A stretch of 64,000 nucleotides of DNA from Saccharomyces mikatae IFO 1815. Lineage: Eukaryota; Ascomycota; Saccharomycetes; Saccharomycetales; Saccharomycetaceae. Shown in pieces: positions 55,939 to 64,000 of the stretch. Position 1 is the stretch's first letter. Each line of letters opens with the position of its first letter. Below the pieces are notes generated by a model that searched no databases, was not told where the DNA came from, and was given only the letters and a program-made list of their open reading frames with translations. The stretch lies in NCBI RefSeq assembly GCF_947241705.1, contig NC_079259.1:992001-1056000 (forward strand), written 5' to 3'. A program made the position numbers and the translations under genes.

Positions 55939-56088
55939 TTTGTCTTTTTACTGTTTCAATAATTCTCCGGTATAAATAGGATAACATAAATATACCTATA
56001 AAAATAACGTATATATACATAACTCTCACATATGCCTATAGTACATTTTTTATCTCCTTTAAACAAACTCTTTTGGCATAACCAAAGT

Positions 56089-56511
56089 TTATGTGCTCTT
56101 CTTTGAATTTGCAATGCCGTCTACAAAGTCTTCAATCAAAGAGTCAACGTTCCTTAAAAGTTTCTCTTTCTTCTTAATGGCCTCAATTTTCTCGTCTTCC
56201 ACTTCAACTAATTTTTTCTGTAACATATCAATCTTGCTCAATTGCTCTTCAGCTGAAACGTCAACACCAGGTAACGAGTCAATGAGCTTATTTATCTGCC
56301 TTGTCTTGAGTATTATGTCCGTAGATAACTCATCCACTGTGTTGGAAAATTCTTCTGGAGGAACTACTGTAGCATGCTTATCGGACATCTGTGGTTCATT
56401 CGCGGTCAATCGTTCAAAACCATGATTCTTATCTATGTAGTTTAAGGTAGCACAGAATTGTTCAGTCATTTGATCTAAACAGATCTGTAGTTGTGTTAGT
56501 CTATCTGTCAT
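56089..56511 (-). CDS. SRB7: SRB7 (MED21), Mediator middle-module subunit
   Basis: The 140-aa length is identical to S. cerevisiae. It starts [20 protein letters not shown], a helix pair typical of Med21. Residues about 60-135 form the long coiled coil that pairs with Med7, ending near [14 protein letters not shown]. It is an essential hinge-forming subunit of the Mediator middle module and connects activators and repressors, including Tup1, to RNA polymerase II. PMT7 converges on its 3' end with only 150 bases between the stop codons. Confidence 0.97.
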   Translation of the reverse strand: MTDRLTQLQICLDQMTEQFCATLNYIDKNHGFERLTANEPQMSDKHATVVPPEEFSNTVDELSTDIILKTRQINKLIDSLPGVDVSAEEQLSKIDMLQKKLVEVEDEKIEAIKKKEKLLRNVDSLIEDFVDGIANSKKST

Positions 56512-57088
56512 GGCTAACCGGCATGTGATATTATATACAGTGACAGGAACTGTTTATCTGCTTCTTATTGCCTATGTTTTACCGTTGAAGTTATAGTTAT
56601 TTTTCATGGATAGATTTTTTCTAGTTTCTTGTCATCCGGAATAAACCTTGTAATTGAGCACGTACAGATGACTTCAAGAAATCAAAACGAACATGTAAAT
56701 CTCCTGAATAAGATTATTTTTTATAAAAATATACTTCAGGTATATAAGTATGTGAATGTTAAGCACTTGAAATATTCAAATTAACATGAAATGAAACAAA
56801 AAAAAAAAGCCTAACTGTAAAAAAAATGAGTTGAAAAAGATAATAAACGAATGTATGGGAAAACGCCAAAATGAATGAATGTCCTTGTTTTATATTTATA
56901 GCAACAGAATAGTAGTTATATTTCTAGTATATCAGTAGCGTGAAATCTAAAGTAAAGTAAGATAAGCCGAGTTAAAGAACGAATGAATAAAAGAGGGAGG
57001 AAACAAATGGATGAAACTAATGAGTAGAAAAGAATGAATAATACTTTAGATAGTCTTGTGAATATTCTGTGAAAATTGATTTTCTAAT
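56512..57088. other. Intergenic: SRB7 promoter and GIC2 3' region
   Basis: This 577-base stretch lies between tandem minus-strand genes. An A-run lies at about 56799-56809. GAATGAAT recurs three times in 56873-57039, on the GIC2 3'-UTR side (ATTCATTC in the transcript). Confidence 0.5.
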
Positions 57089-58231
57089 TCAAGCTTGTAG
57101 GGACTCCAGCTGGTTACTCAGATGAAGAACATCGTCGAAAGACCTTCTAAAGTTAGCAGGAGATTCAGCGTACGAAAATTTAGATTGAGGGGAAGGCGTG
57201 GCTATAGAGTTTCTTCTCTTAGGCAATGGACTTTGCTGTGAAGGAATAAAAACTCTTGTTGAATCTTTATTCGAATTTGGAGTTCCTAAAAGACTGCGGT
57301 AAGCGCTTGACCTCTGAGAACGAGGCAAGAAGTCCAAAATAGGCTTATCTTCAAGTAGTGTGGGGAAGTTGTAGTTTTTCAAAAAATCCAGTGAAGACTC
57401 ACTAGAATCTGAGGAATTGGTATATCTATGGCCCAGAGCATGTTGCTTACCCTTTAATTGTTTCGGAGATGCAATTGGGGAATACTCAAAAATAGATGTG
57501 GCCATAGTTGAAGTAGATACAACTCTGCCATTAATTGAATGATTGTTTCCTTGTGTGTTTTTGGAGTAATTAGACGAAGTCACTGAAATAGAGCGAGCAA
57601 CTGATAATCTTGATGTCTTTTTGTCGTGCGATCTTGGAATAAGTTTGCTTTCTCGATTCGTCGGAATCCGTTCAGTGACAAAGGCCTTATTTAGCGACCT
57701 CGAATCCAACTTGCCCAATGAGGTAGCAGAGTCGTCCTCAGTATTTGTGGGCAGTGACAATGGTTCCTGCAGCTGCTCACCTTCGAACCCATTTTTAGTG
57801 TCAGCGTGAGAAATATGTTGAAAATCGAACGGAGTAGAGATACCTTTACCTCTTATATCCAATTGCGCACCAAGAAATCTTTTCTTCAACAGACTGAGCT
57901 TGAAAAAACCTTTCTTATGTTTGGTCTTGTTCGCACTCGAAACTGGAAGTTCCTTAGACATTGTGGAACTCGAGTTACTTCTGTGGCAACTAGATGGGTG
58001 TGAGTTTGGCAGAAGTGGAGGTAGTTCGATGTTATTCTTATTGCTCAGTACGGGCTTATCACTGTTGATGAAAGTGATGCCTAAGTTTTCCTCATCATCA
58101 GATCCCATGAATTGCTGTGCTTGCAGACCATACAACTTTTCTGCTTCTTCGTCTTCATCCAACCAAATGGACCGCATCTGTGGAAGGTTCATGCCCGCAT
58201 TCCCAGTGTTCGTGATACTTGTACTTGTCAT
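57089..58231 (-). CDS. GIC2: GIC2, Cdc42 effector for polarity
   Basis: The protein is 380 aa (383 in S. cerevisiae). The CRIB motif is ISTPFDFQHISHADTKNG at 131-148, with the invariant Ile-Ser-x-Pro and His-x-x-His residues. A Lys/Arg-rich region just before it (about 102-119) binds PI(4,5)P2 at the membrane. The N-terminal conserved block SIWLDEDEEAEKLYGLQAQQ (21-40) and the C-terminal Ser/Pro-rich part, including LEDKPILDFLPRSQRSSAYR, match the Gic family. Gic2 acts with Gic1 and Cdc42 at bud emergence. Its expression peaks in late G1, and the promoter here carries SCB and MCB sites. Confidence 0.96.
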   Translation of the reverse strand: MTSTSITNTGNAGMNLPQMRSIWLDEDEEAEKLYGLQAQQFMGSDDEENLGITFINSDKPVLSNKNNIELPPLLPNSHPSSCHRSNSSSTMSKELPVSSANKTKHKKGFFKLSLLKKRFLGAQLDIRGKGISTPFDFQHISHADTKNGFEGEQLQEPLSLPTNTEDDSATSLGKLDSRSLNKAFVTERIPTNRESKLIPRSHDKKTSRLSVARSISVTSSNYSKNTQGNNHSINGRVVSTSTMATSIFEYSPIASPKQLKGKQHALGHRYTNSSDSSESSLDFLKNYNFPTLLEDKPILDFLPRSQRSSAYRSLLGTPNSNKDSTRVFIPSQQSPLPKRRNSIATPSPQSKFSYAESPANFRRSFDDVLHLSNQLESLQA

Positions 58232-58353
58232 TTTTTTGAATGCTGTATGCTGTCTAATATTATTTTGCTATTACAAAGGGTTTCGGTCTTGAGCATTGGC
58301 TTCCATAGCATAAAAAGAAACTCTTTCGACAAGTACTGATCATATATACCAGA

Positions 58354-58360
58354 CACGAAA
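58354..58360 (+). promoter_or_regulatory. SCB (Swi4 site) of GIC2
   Basis: CACGAAA, the SCB core, lies 123 bases upstream of the GIC2 ATG. SBF would give the G1/S expression known for GIC2 in S. cerevisiae. Confidence 0.6.
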
Positions 58361-58609
58361 CGGCCGATCAACGTATCTCGTTTTACTGAAGTTTTACATT
58401 TTCACTTTCTTTTTCGAATGCAAGTGATACACTAGCATTTGCCAACACGAATTGATCACGTTTCACAATTGTTTCGCCAAACGTGGCGATAACTGCAGTG
58501 TTTCTTCGAGAAATAGGCGATCTTTAGATCTCGAAAGGGCTGGTCTACGTGCATTTCTAGGCGTTCAATCTTCGAGCCATTCCAACGCTCAGGTCCTCAG
58601 GGGTCCAGA

Positions 58610-58615
58610 ACGCGT
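58610..58615. promoter_or_regulatory. MCB-type ACGCGT upstream of GIC2
   Basis: A perfect ACGCGT palindrome lies about 380 bases upstream of the GIC2 ATG. This is the MBF core of late-G1 genes. Confidence 0.6.
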
Positions 58616-58722
58616 CTTCTATCAGGTGCTGCATTCTCTGGCCCGGTCGCGCCTGCCCAAAGCGGCAAAACACTACACCCAAATGGGATATTTCTTTTTG
58701 TGGTATACTAATGGACCGGAGC

Positions 58723-58732
58723 CGCGCGCGCG
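58723..58732. promoter_or_regulatory. CGCGCGCGCG run, Rsc3/Rsc30-type site
   Basis: Ten bases of alternating CG are rare in this AT-rich genome and match the CGCGCGCG motif reported for Rsc30 (and CGCGC for Rsc3). It lies about 490 bases upstream of GIC2. A boundary or nucleosome-clearing role is inferred from the motif. Confidence 0.5.
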
Positions 58733-59112
58733 TTCCGGACGCCAAAAGAAAAAAACAAACTGGAGTTTATTTTGGGCTTGACGTAACTGAATCCCATCTT
58801 CTTTACTGTGCGGATTAATGCAGATAAGCGCCGAGCTGTATTTTTTTATTTCATTTTTGCGTTTTTTCTATTTTGAGACAATGGTAATGACATAATCTTT
58901 GTCTTGCAAAGTAATCGTACTTTTATACGAAAATGGTGCTTCTCAGCGCAGAGAAAAGAATAGTTACAAAGTCATCGATAAGGGCGTATGTAATGATAAG
59001 CACTAAGTATGTAATGTTCCACATAATTTGTTAGGTTGCTTGGTTAAGCATGATAACTGTTTTTTTTCTTTTTTTTATCCATTTTTGAAATCTCTAAAGC
59101 GTACGCGCCCGG

Positions 59113-62100
59113 TTAACTGATATCTGGCGGTATGATTCTGGAATATTTCACTTGATTGTTTTCAGAGCCGTCGTCGAGGAAATCGAAAATCAGCATGTTA
59201 TCGATGGTCTCATTCAGATTGTCCTCATTGATACCATCCTGGCCCAATGTCGGCAGTGTTTCGTTGTGTGGAAACATCCATTCTCTCCATTGAGTAGTTA
59301 CATTGTCGCAGAGGTCGTATAGAATCATCTTCAATAAGGTGATGTGATTATAGAACCATGACACAGATCGGTTGATGAATATTCTGTAGTTTTCCATCTC
59401 TTTGACAGCGTGTAAAATTGTGTAGTTGTGAAATCTTCTTTTGTCTCTTGACTGGTCTCTCCAGAACTCGAAGAGAGCAAACAAAGCTTTCCTCCTTTGC
59501 CAGGTTCTCTTGGATTCCCTAAGTTTAAGGCCTAGTCCTACTAACTTATTCTCCCATCTAAATTCCATTAAGAAATATTCCAAACTATTAACGTATTTCT
59601 CTGTCAGCGTCGTTTTGCTCAAAATATCAAAAGCAATTTCCGTCTCCTCCTGAATATCAGATTTGAAAAAATGAGCATTCATTTTTTCATGTTTCGATTT
59701 GGTAGCATAGTCTTCTTCATTGATGCTAGAATTGACCAATTCCTCCTCTTTGGCTTTGAATTTAAATTCCAAGTACGCGCCCGTGGTAATGGGCACGTCG
59801 GGAATATCCCTTCGGTAAAAGAAACCTTCCCGGCAAATCAACTCAATGGGGGTCGCAGTCAACAACGTATTGCGTGACTCTGTACCCAAACCGAGACTTC
59901 CATTACCATTGCCACAGTCATTAGTAGTTTCGACATCATTATGGATAGATGAAATACCTCTGGATAGATCTGTAGAGATGTCTCCTGAGACGTTCTCAAC
60001 AGTGGCTAGTGTTTCGCTGTGACTAGCATCCCTTTCGCCTTCTTCTTCTTCTTCTTCTTCTTCGTTTTTCGCTTGATCCGATAATCGTCTTTTCTTCGAA
60101 GATGCACTTTTGTCGCGTTGTTGATCTTCTTTTTCATCTTCACCTGAGAGTCTTTTCCTCACCACGTCTACTAAAGAAGGAGATTTTTCTAACGGAACAA
60201 ATGTAGTTGTTTCTTCATCTCCTGAACCCTTTCCTTCATATTCTGCGGTACCGTTGGTGGGTAATTCTTCACCAGAATTCAACATCGATTGAATTCCCAC
60301 TTTTTGGACGGCTCCAGCAGCTGATATGGTTAGATCCATCTTTTGTGGATCGCTATTTACGTACGAGCCTTCGTTATCAATACCGACCTGCTTTTCTTGT
60401 TCAGATGGTTCATGTTCTTCATGTTGGTGATCTGATGTCGTAGTGATAGAGGCGGATCTTGGTTTTGGCGACATCGAACTACCTTTGGTGGTTGGTTTTT
60501 CTATACTTTTTATCTTTGAACGAGTGGATATCTCATTCAAATTCAAGTTTAGATGATTATCGTGTATTATTGAAGTCATTCTCTTTCGTCTCTCTTCTTC
60601 TTTCATTGCTTTTAGTAGTTTTTTATTAGATTCCATAAATGACTTCGCTTTATCACGGTCATTATATTTCATATTAACAAGCATTTTCTCCCTTGAATCA
60701 CGTCTTTTATCCAACTCTCTTTGTTGCCTATTCATTTCTGACGTAACTGCGGCAGCGGCGGCAGCAGTTGCAGCAGCAGGTGAAGAAACAGGCGGTAATT
60801 TCACTGTGATGTTACCACTAGCATCGTAACTTAGCGAAAACTGATCATTAACCATTAACCGGCGAATGTCACTGTTGATGTCTGAATTAGCAGAAAACTT
60901 AATGACACTATCCGTGTTATTATTGTTGTTCATGTTATTGTTGGCTGTCTTGATGGTTATTGTTTTTTCTCTCTGAATTTTATTTTCTTCGCCACCCACC
61001 ATTTCTTCCACACTGTTATAAATCGCATCAGTGGTATTTGAATCTTCGGCGTTGGGTTCACCATTAGTTGGAGGGGGAGAAGTTGCTTCTAAGCTTTTAG
61101 GATCCGTTTCTTGAGTGGCTGACCTCGAGGTTCGAATTGGTACCGGCTGTGATGTAGGGTTCGATGGAGATGATGGTATCTGATGAAATTTGGAGGATGG
61201 AAGTAGTGAATTTATCGGAATCTCATTTTTGATCCGGCTAGAAGTGTCAGATTTATCTATAGCGTCCGTGGCGTTTGATATCATTGTTTCCACAGTTCTC
61301 TTCTTTGGTGGCCTGCCCCTTTTTCTTTTAATATGAATCAAGTTGTTCGGCGTAATAGGTGTTGGTGTTATTGAACTGGAATTTGCAGTGGATGGTCGTT
61401 CTTTACCATTTTCAAGGTTCGTTCTATGCGGCACAGAAGGTAAGGCTATCTCACCATCATCTCTTGATGACGATGGAGCGGATAATAATAGTGGATCCTG
61501 TTTCGTGGATGGTTCCACAAAATATCTTTTAGATTTGGAAGTTTGTACTACGGCTGTTGGTAAGGAAATGTTTACTGGTGAAAGAGGTGCGTTATGATTA
61601 GATGTGTTTTTAGGATTAGCAGAGGCTGCATTTGACACTAACTTATTCATCGTTGAAGTTGAGGTATCTTTTCTTGGTCTCCCAGGTCCCCTCTTAGAAG
61701 TGGGAGTATTATGCTGTGAACTAGTGCTGTTAGATGAGTTTTCTATGAGAAGATTTGAGTTGCTAACTTTCGAAGTATTTTGCAACAATGTTGACAGTTT
61801 ATTCAGTCTTTCGTTCAAGTTATTGACTACTATATCTGTATTCACTTGATTTTTCATGACGTCATCTAATTTATTCTCCAAAACTGATTGATTGTGTGAT
61901 AAAACTTTTAAAGAGTTGAATAGATCCTCCACAGAGTCAGTCAGGGAAGTATCTTTGGCAAGCAGAGCTGTCCTCAAATCGTTACATTGCTTGGAAATTT
62001 CTCCCATACCCTTTTTTAAAGTGTCAATTGACGAACAAGAGAAATTCTCATAGTCTTTTATATGGGAGGGGTTCAAACAAACACTGGGGTCATCATGTCG

Positions 62101-62304
62101 TTGTACATCGGGGTCGTCATTAATAGGGATGTCAGTGATGGATGGCAAAGCTTTAATGCTTGTATTTTTGTCTCGATTCCCCATATCGTTAACTTTATGT
62201 TCAGATGTGGTGGATGTTAACATGTCTACGTCATCTTTGAGTTCAGACGGAAGTCTCTGCCCATTGATTATATTATCTGAAGGGGCCGTAGTGTTGTCAG
62301 CCAT
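59113..62304 (-). CDS. SUM1: SUM1, repressor of middle meiotic genes
   Basis: The protein is 1063 aa (1062 in S. cerevisiae). Two AT-hook motifs are visible: KRGPGRPRKD at 204-213 and KRKRGRPPKKR at 326-336. A coiled-coil-like segment lies at about 95-175. Low-complexity parts include an alanine run (about 510-524) and a glutamate run encoded by TTC repeats. The C-terminal ~230 residues are compact and the most structured, with IELICREGFFYRRDIPDVPI near their start. Sum1 binds middle sporulation elements, competes with Ndt80 there and recruits the Hst1-Rfm1 deacetylase. It also supports some replication origins. It is divergent from TFB1. Confidence 0.96.
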   Translation of the reverse strand: MADNTTAPSDNIINGQRLPSELKDDVDMLTSTTSEHKVNDMGNRDKNTSIKALPSITDIPINDDPDVQRHDDPSVCLNPSHIKDYENFSCSSIDTLKKGMGEISKQCNDLRTALLAKDTSLTDSVEDLFNSLKVLSHNQSVLENKLDDVMKNQVNTDIVVNNLNERLNKLSTLLQNTSKVSNSNLLIENSSNSTSSQHNTPTSKRGPGRPRKDTSTSTMNKLVSNAASANPKNTSNHNAPLSPVNISLPTAVVQTSKSKRYFVEPSTKQDPLLLSAPSSSRDDGEIALPSVPHRTNLENGKERPSTANSSSITPTPITPNNLIHIKRKRGRPPKKRTVETMISNATDAIDKSDTSSRIKNEIPINSLLPSSKFHQIPSSPSNPTSQPVPIRTSRSATQETDPKSLEATSPPPTNGEPNAEDSNTTDAIYNSVEEMVGGEENKIQREKTITIKTANNNMNNNNNTDSVIKFSANSDINSDIRRLMVNDQFSLSYDASGNITVKLPPVSSPAAATAAAAAAVTSEMNRQQRELDKRRDSREKMLVNMKYNDRDKAKSFMESNKKLLKAMKEEERRKRMTSIIHDNHLNLNLNEISTRSKIKSIEKPTTKGSSMSPKPRSASITTTSDHQHEEHEPSEQEKQVGIDNEGSYVNSDPQKMDLTISAAGAVQKVGIQSMLNSGEELPTNGTAEYEGKGSGDEETTTFVPLEKSPSLVDVVRKRLSGEDEKEDQQRDKSASSKKRRLSDQAKNEEEEEEEEGERDASHSETLATVENVSGDISTDLSRGISSIHNDVETTNDCGNGNGSLGLGTESRNTLLTATPIELICREGFFYRRDIPDVPITTGAYLEFKFKAKEEELVNSSINEEDYATKSKHEKMNAHFFKSDIQEETEIAFDILSKTTLTEKYVNSLEYFLMEFRWENKLVGLGLKLRESKRTWQRRKALFALFEFWRDQSRDKRRFHNYTILHAVKEMENYRIFINRSVSWFYNHITLLKMILYDLCDNVTTQWREWMFPHNETLPTLGQDGINEDNLNETIDNMLIFDFLDDGSENNQVKYSRIIPPDIS
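60040..60063 (+). repeat. (TTC)8 trinucleotide tract inside SUM1
   Basis: Eight perfect TTC units encode the Glu run EEEEEEEE on the SUM1 strand. The length is probably polymorphic. Confidence 0.85.
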
Positions 62305-63038
62305 CTCCGCAACAGATGAATATTATTTAATGACTGAAACTTTCGTTTGATTTCAATAATAGCACTATCCACTAATTTTGGATGAAACTTGGCTACTTTA
62401 AAAAGGTCCTTTGCTCTCTTTTTGCCGACGCCTTTGGTAAAAGATGCCTGTGTGTAGTACTTTTGGGAGTTTATTGGAAATACGAACAGTATTAATGAAT
62501 TAAAGAGGAAAAAAAATGAAGCCACTGGTAATGATACAATCTCGGTATCTTAAAAGCTGAAATAAAGCAAGTGTGACTATCTATAGCGAATTCAAAGTGG
62601 AAAACTTTCTAATCCGAGCTGAAATATTTTGCCATATTTTGTTGTCCTTTCCCTTTTCCATTCAAGAAAAAAAAAAAAATTTGACGTCGCCGTCGCGTCG
62701 CAATCCAAATAGCAGCAATTTATCTTGTTGAACGACGCAAAATACTGGAAATTGTGACTTGAAGGCTAGACATAAGCAACCATATTTTAAATTGGGTGCC
62801 TTAGCAAGAAGGTTGCAAGCAATGTATGTGAGCCCGGAAAAAAAAATAGCGCCCACTTATCAAGCTGGTAATATGTTTAGCAGATAACTAGAAGAATTAT
62901 ACTTCGTAGTACATGATAAAATCGCTCGCTTTTGACGCTATTTTTGAACAATATTGAATCTTAACATAATAAGCTTTCCCAATAGAAATAGTAATAACAT
63001 CCAATTGAAGATAGAGAAGGTAACAACGTTAAAATATA
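62305..63038. other. Intergenic: divergent SUM1/TFB1 region
   Basis: This 734-base stretch holds two divergent promoters. In the middle are a poly-A run (about 62666-62679) and a GC-rich patch with TGACGTCG at 62682-62689, seven of eight bases of the CRE (TGACGTCA) bound by Sko1/Aca1-type factors, followed by repeated CGTCGC. Confidence 0.5.
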
Positions 63039-64000
63039 ATGTCACATTCTGGAGCTGCAATTTTCGAAAAGGTGTCAGGGATAATTGCTATAAACGAAGA
63101 TGCTTCGCCCGCAGAATTGACGTGGCGGTCTACGGACGGTGACAAAGTTCATACAGTCGTATTGTCCACCATTGACAAGTTACAAGCCACCCCAGCTTCA
63201 AGTGAAAAAATGATGCTGAGGCTAATCGGGAAAGTAGATGAGTCAAAAAAGAGGAAAGATAACGAAGGGAATGAAGTTTTGCCGAAACCGCAACGTCATA
63301 TGTTTTCATTTAACAACAGAACAGTCATGGATAATATTAAGATGACTTTGCAACAAATTATCTCACGTTATAAGGATGCCGATATCTATGAAGAGAAAAG
63401 AAGAAGAGAGGAATCCGTACAAAACACAGAAACGCCAATGAGCTCCTCTTCGGTTTCAGCGAGGACACCCACGCCACATCTGGATACACCACAGTTGAAT
63501 AATGGGGCTCCTTTGATCAATACAGCCAAATTAGATGATTCTCTCTCCAAAGAGAAATTGCTAACTAACTTGAAGCTGCAACAGTCTTTATTGAAGGGAA
63601 ACAAACTTTTGATGAAAGTTTTCCAAGAAACAGTAATCAATTCCGGATTACCCCCCTCCGAATTTTGGTCAACTAGAATTCCACTATTAAGAGCTTTTGC
63701 TCTATCCACTTCTCAAAAGGTTGGGCCTTATAACGTCCTTTCCACTATCAAGCCAGTGGCTTCGTCGGAAAATAAAGTTAATGTTAACCTATCAAGGGAA
63801 AAAATTCTAAATATTTTTGAGAACTATCCTATTGTAAAGAAAGCTTATACTGACAATGTACCCAAGAATTTCAAGGAGCCTGAATTTTGGGCAAGGTTTT
63901 TCTCTTCGAAGCTATTCAGAAAATTAAGGGGTGAAAAGATCATGCAAAATGATAGAGGTGATGTAATCATCGACAGGTATTTAACGTTGGATCAGGAATT
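63039..64000 (+). CDS. TFB1: TFB1, TFIIH core subunit, 5' part (cut by the window edge)
   Basis: The first 320 codons are present, from the ATG at 63039, about half of the 642 residues of S. cerevisiae. The N-terminus MSHSGAAIFEKVSGIIAINE begins the pleckstrin-homology-like domain (about 1-115), which binds acidic activation domains and Rad2/Rad4. A Ser/Thr/Pro-rich linker (about 130-165) leads into the BSD domains (about 165-310), including EFWSTRIPLLRAFA and EPEFWARFFSSKLFRKLRG. Tfb1 is the human p62 homologue in the TFIIH core, required for transcription initiation and nucleotide excision repair. Confidence 0.97.
   Translation, partial: MSHSGAAIFEKVSGIIAINEDASPAELTWRSTDGDKVHTVVLSTIDKLQATPASSEKMMLRLIGKVDESKKRKDNEGNEVLPKPQRHMFSFNNRTVMDNIKMTLQQIISRYKDADIYEEKRRREESVQNTETPMSSSSVSARTPTPHLDTPQLNNGAPLINTAKLDDSLSKEKLLTNLKLQQSLLKGNKLLMKVFQETVINSGLPPSEFWSTRIPLLRAFALSTSQKVGPYNVLSTIKPVASSENKVNVNLSREKILNIFENYPIVKKAYTDNVPKNFKEPEFWARFFSSKLFRKLRGEKIMQNDRGDVIIDRYLTLDQE

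Larger units (their letters stand above)
58232..59112. other. Intergenic: GIC2 promoter and SUM1 3' region
   Basis: This 881-base stretch lies between tandem minus-strand genes. The GIC2 side holds an SCB (58354-58360), an MCB (58610-58615) and a CG-rich patch (about 58590-58745). A 109-codon frame (58452-58781) crosses the CG-rich patch and is rejected as a gene. Confidence 0.6.

Noticed and set aside
58452-58781. 109-codon plus-strand frame in the GIC2 promoter
   Set aside because: It owes its length to the CG-rich patch, which has few stops; it runs across MCB and CG motifs and has no recognisable domain.

Overview
This window is nuclear chromosomal DNA from a budding yeast of the genus Saccharomyces (sensu stricto group). 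Every gene is recognisable. Their order and strands follow the right arm of S. cerevisiae chromosome IV from RRP45 (YDR280W) to TFB1 (YDR311W) without a break. Several proteins differ in length and sequence from what I remember of S288C: SSD1 1251 aa, BFR2 541, RSC3 887, GIC2 380, PMT7 679, PHM6 91. I therefore read it as a sister species rather than S. cerevisiae, and cannot say which one from the sequence alone. All comparisons with S. cerevisiae are from memory, not from a search.

Layout. 0-10 kb: the tail of RRP45, PHM6 with Pho4-type sites upstream, the mitochondrial DUF155 gene MRX10, the translation-control kinase GCN2 and the lipid phosphatase DPP1. 10-21 kb: the synaptonemal-complex gene ZIP1 with a URS1 element directly before its ATG, a small thioredoxin-fold gene (YDR286C), INM2, NSE3, RTT103 and the helicase HRQ1. 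21-33 kb: SRP101, SSD1, DPL1 and HDA2, all on the minus strand. 33-46 kb: MHR1, SUR2, ATP5, BFR2 (with RRPE and PAC elements upstream), PRO1, CFT1 and GPI11. 46-64 kb: RSC3, CPR5, HNT2 (the one spliced gene), the F-box gene YDR306C, a tRNA-Val(CAC), PMT7, SRB7, GIC2, SUM1 and the first half of TFB1.

There are no operons. The genes are independent and serve amino-acid starvation signalling (GCN2, PRO1), sphingolipid and phospholipid turnover (DPL1, SUR2, DPP1), chromatin and transcription (HDA2, RSC3, SUM1, SRB7, TFB1, RTT103, CFT1), meiosis and DNA maintenance (ZIP1, NSE3, HRQ1), secretion, wall and polarity (SRP101, CPR5, GPI11, PMT7, GIC2, SSD1) and mitochondria (ATP5, MHR1, MRX10).

Several long reading frames begin at TTG or GTG. 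For ZIP1, INM2, RTT103, HRQ1, SSD1, HDA2, SUR2, BFR2, GPI11, RSC3, PMT7 and PHM6 I moved the start to a supported ATG. I found no transposon, LTR, CRISPR array or gene cluster of unknown type, and no previously undescribed system. The most useful second looks are the HNT2 intron, the open in-frame extension upstream of GPI11, the moved HRQ1 start codon, the loop-1 motif and tail of PMT7, the URS1-adjacent ORF beside ZIP1, and the promoter elements of BFR2, GIC2 and PHM6.
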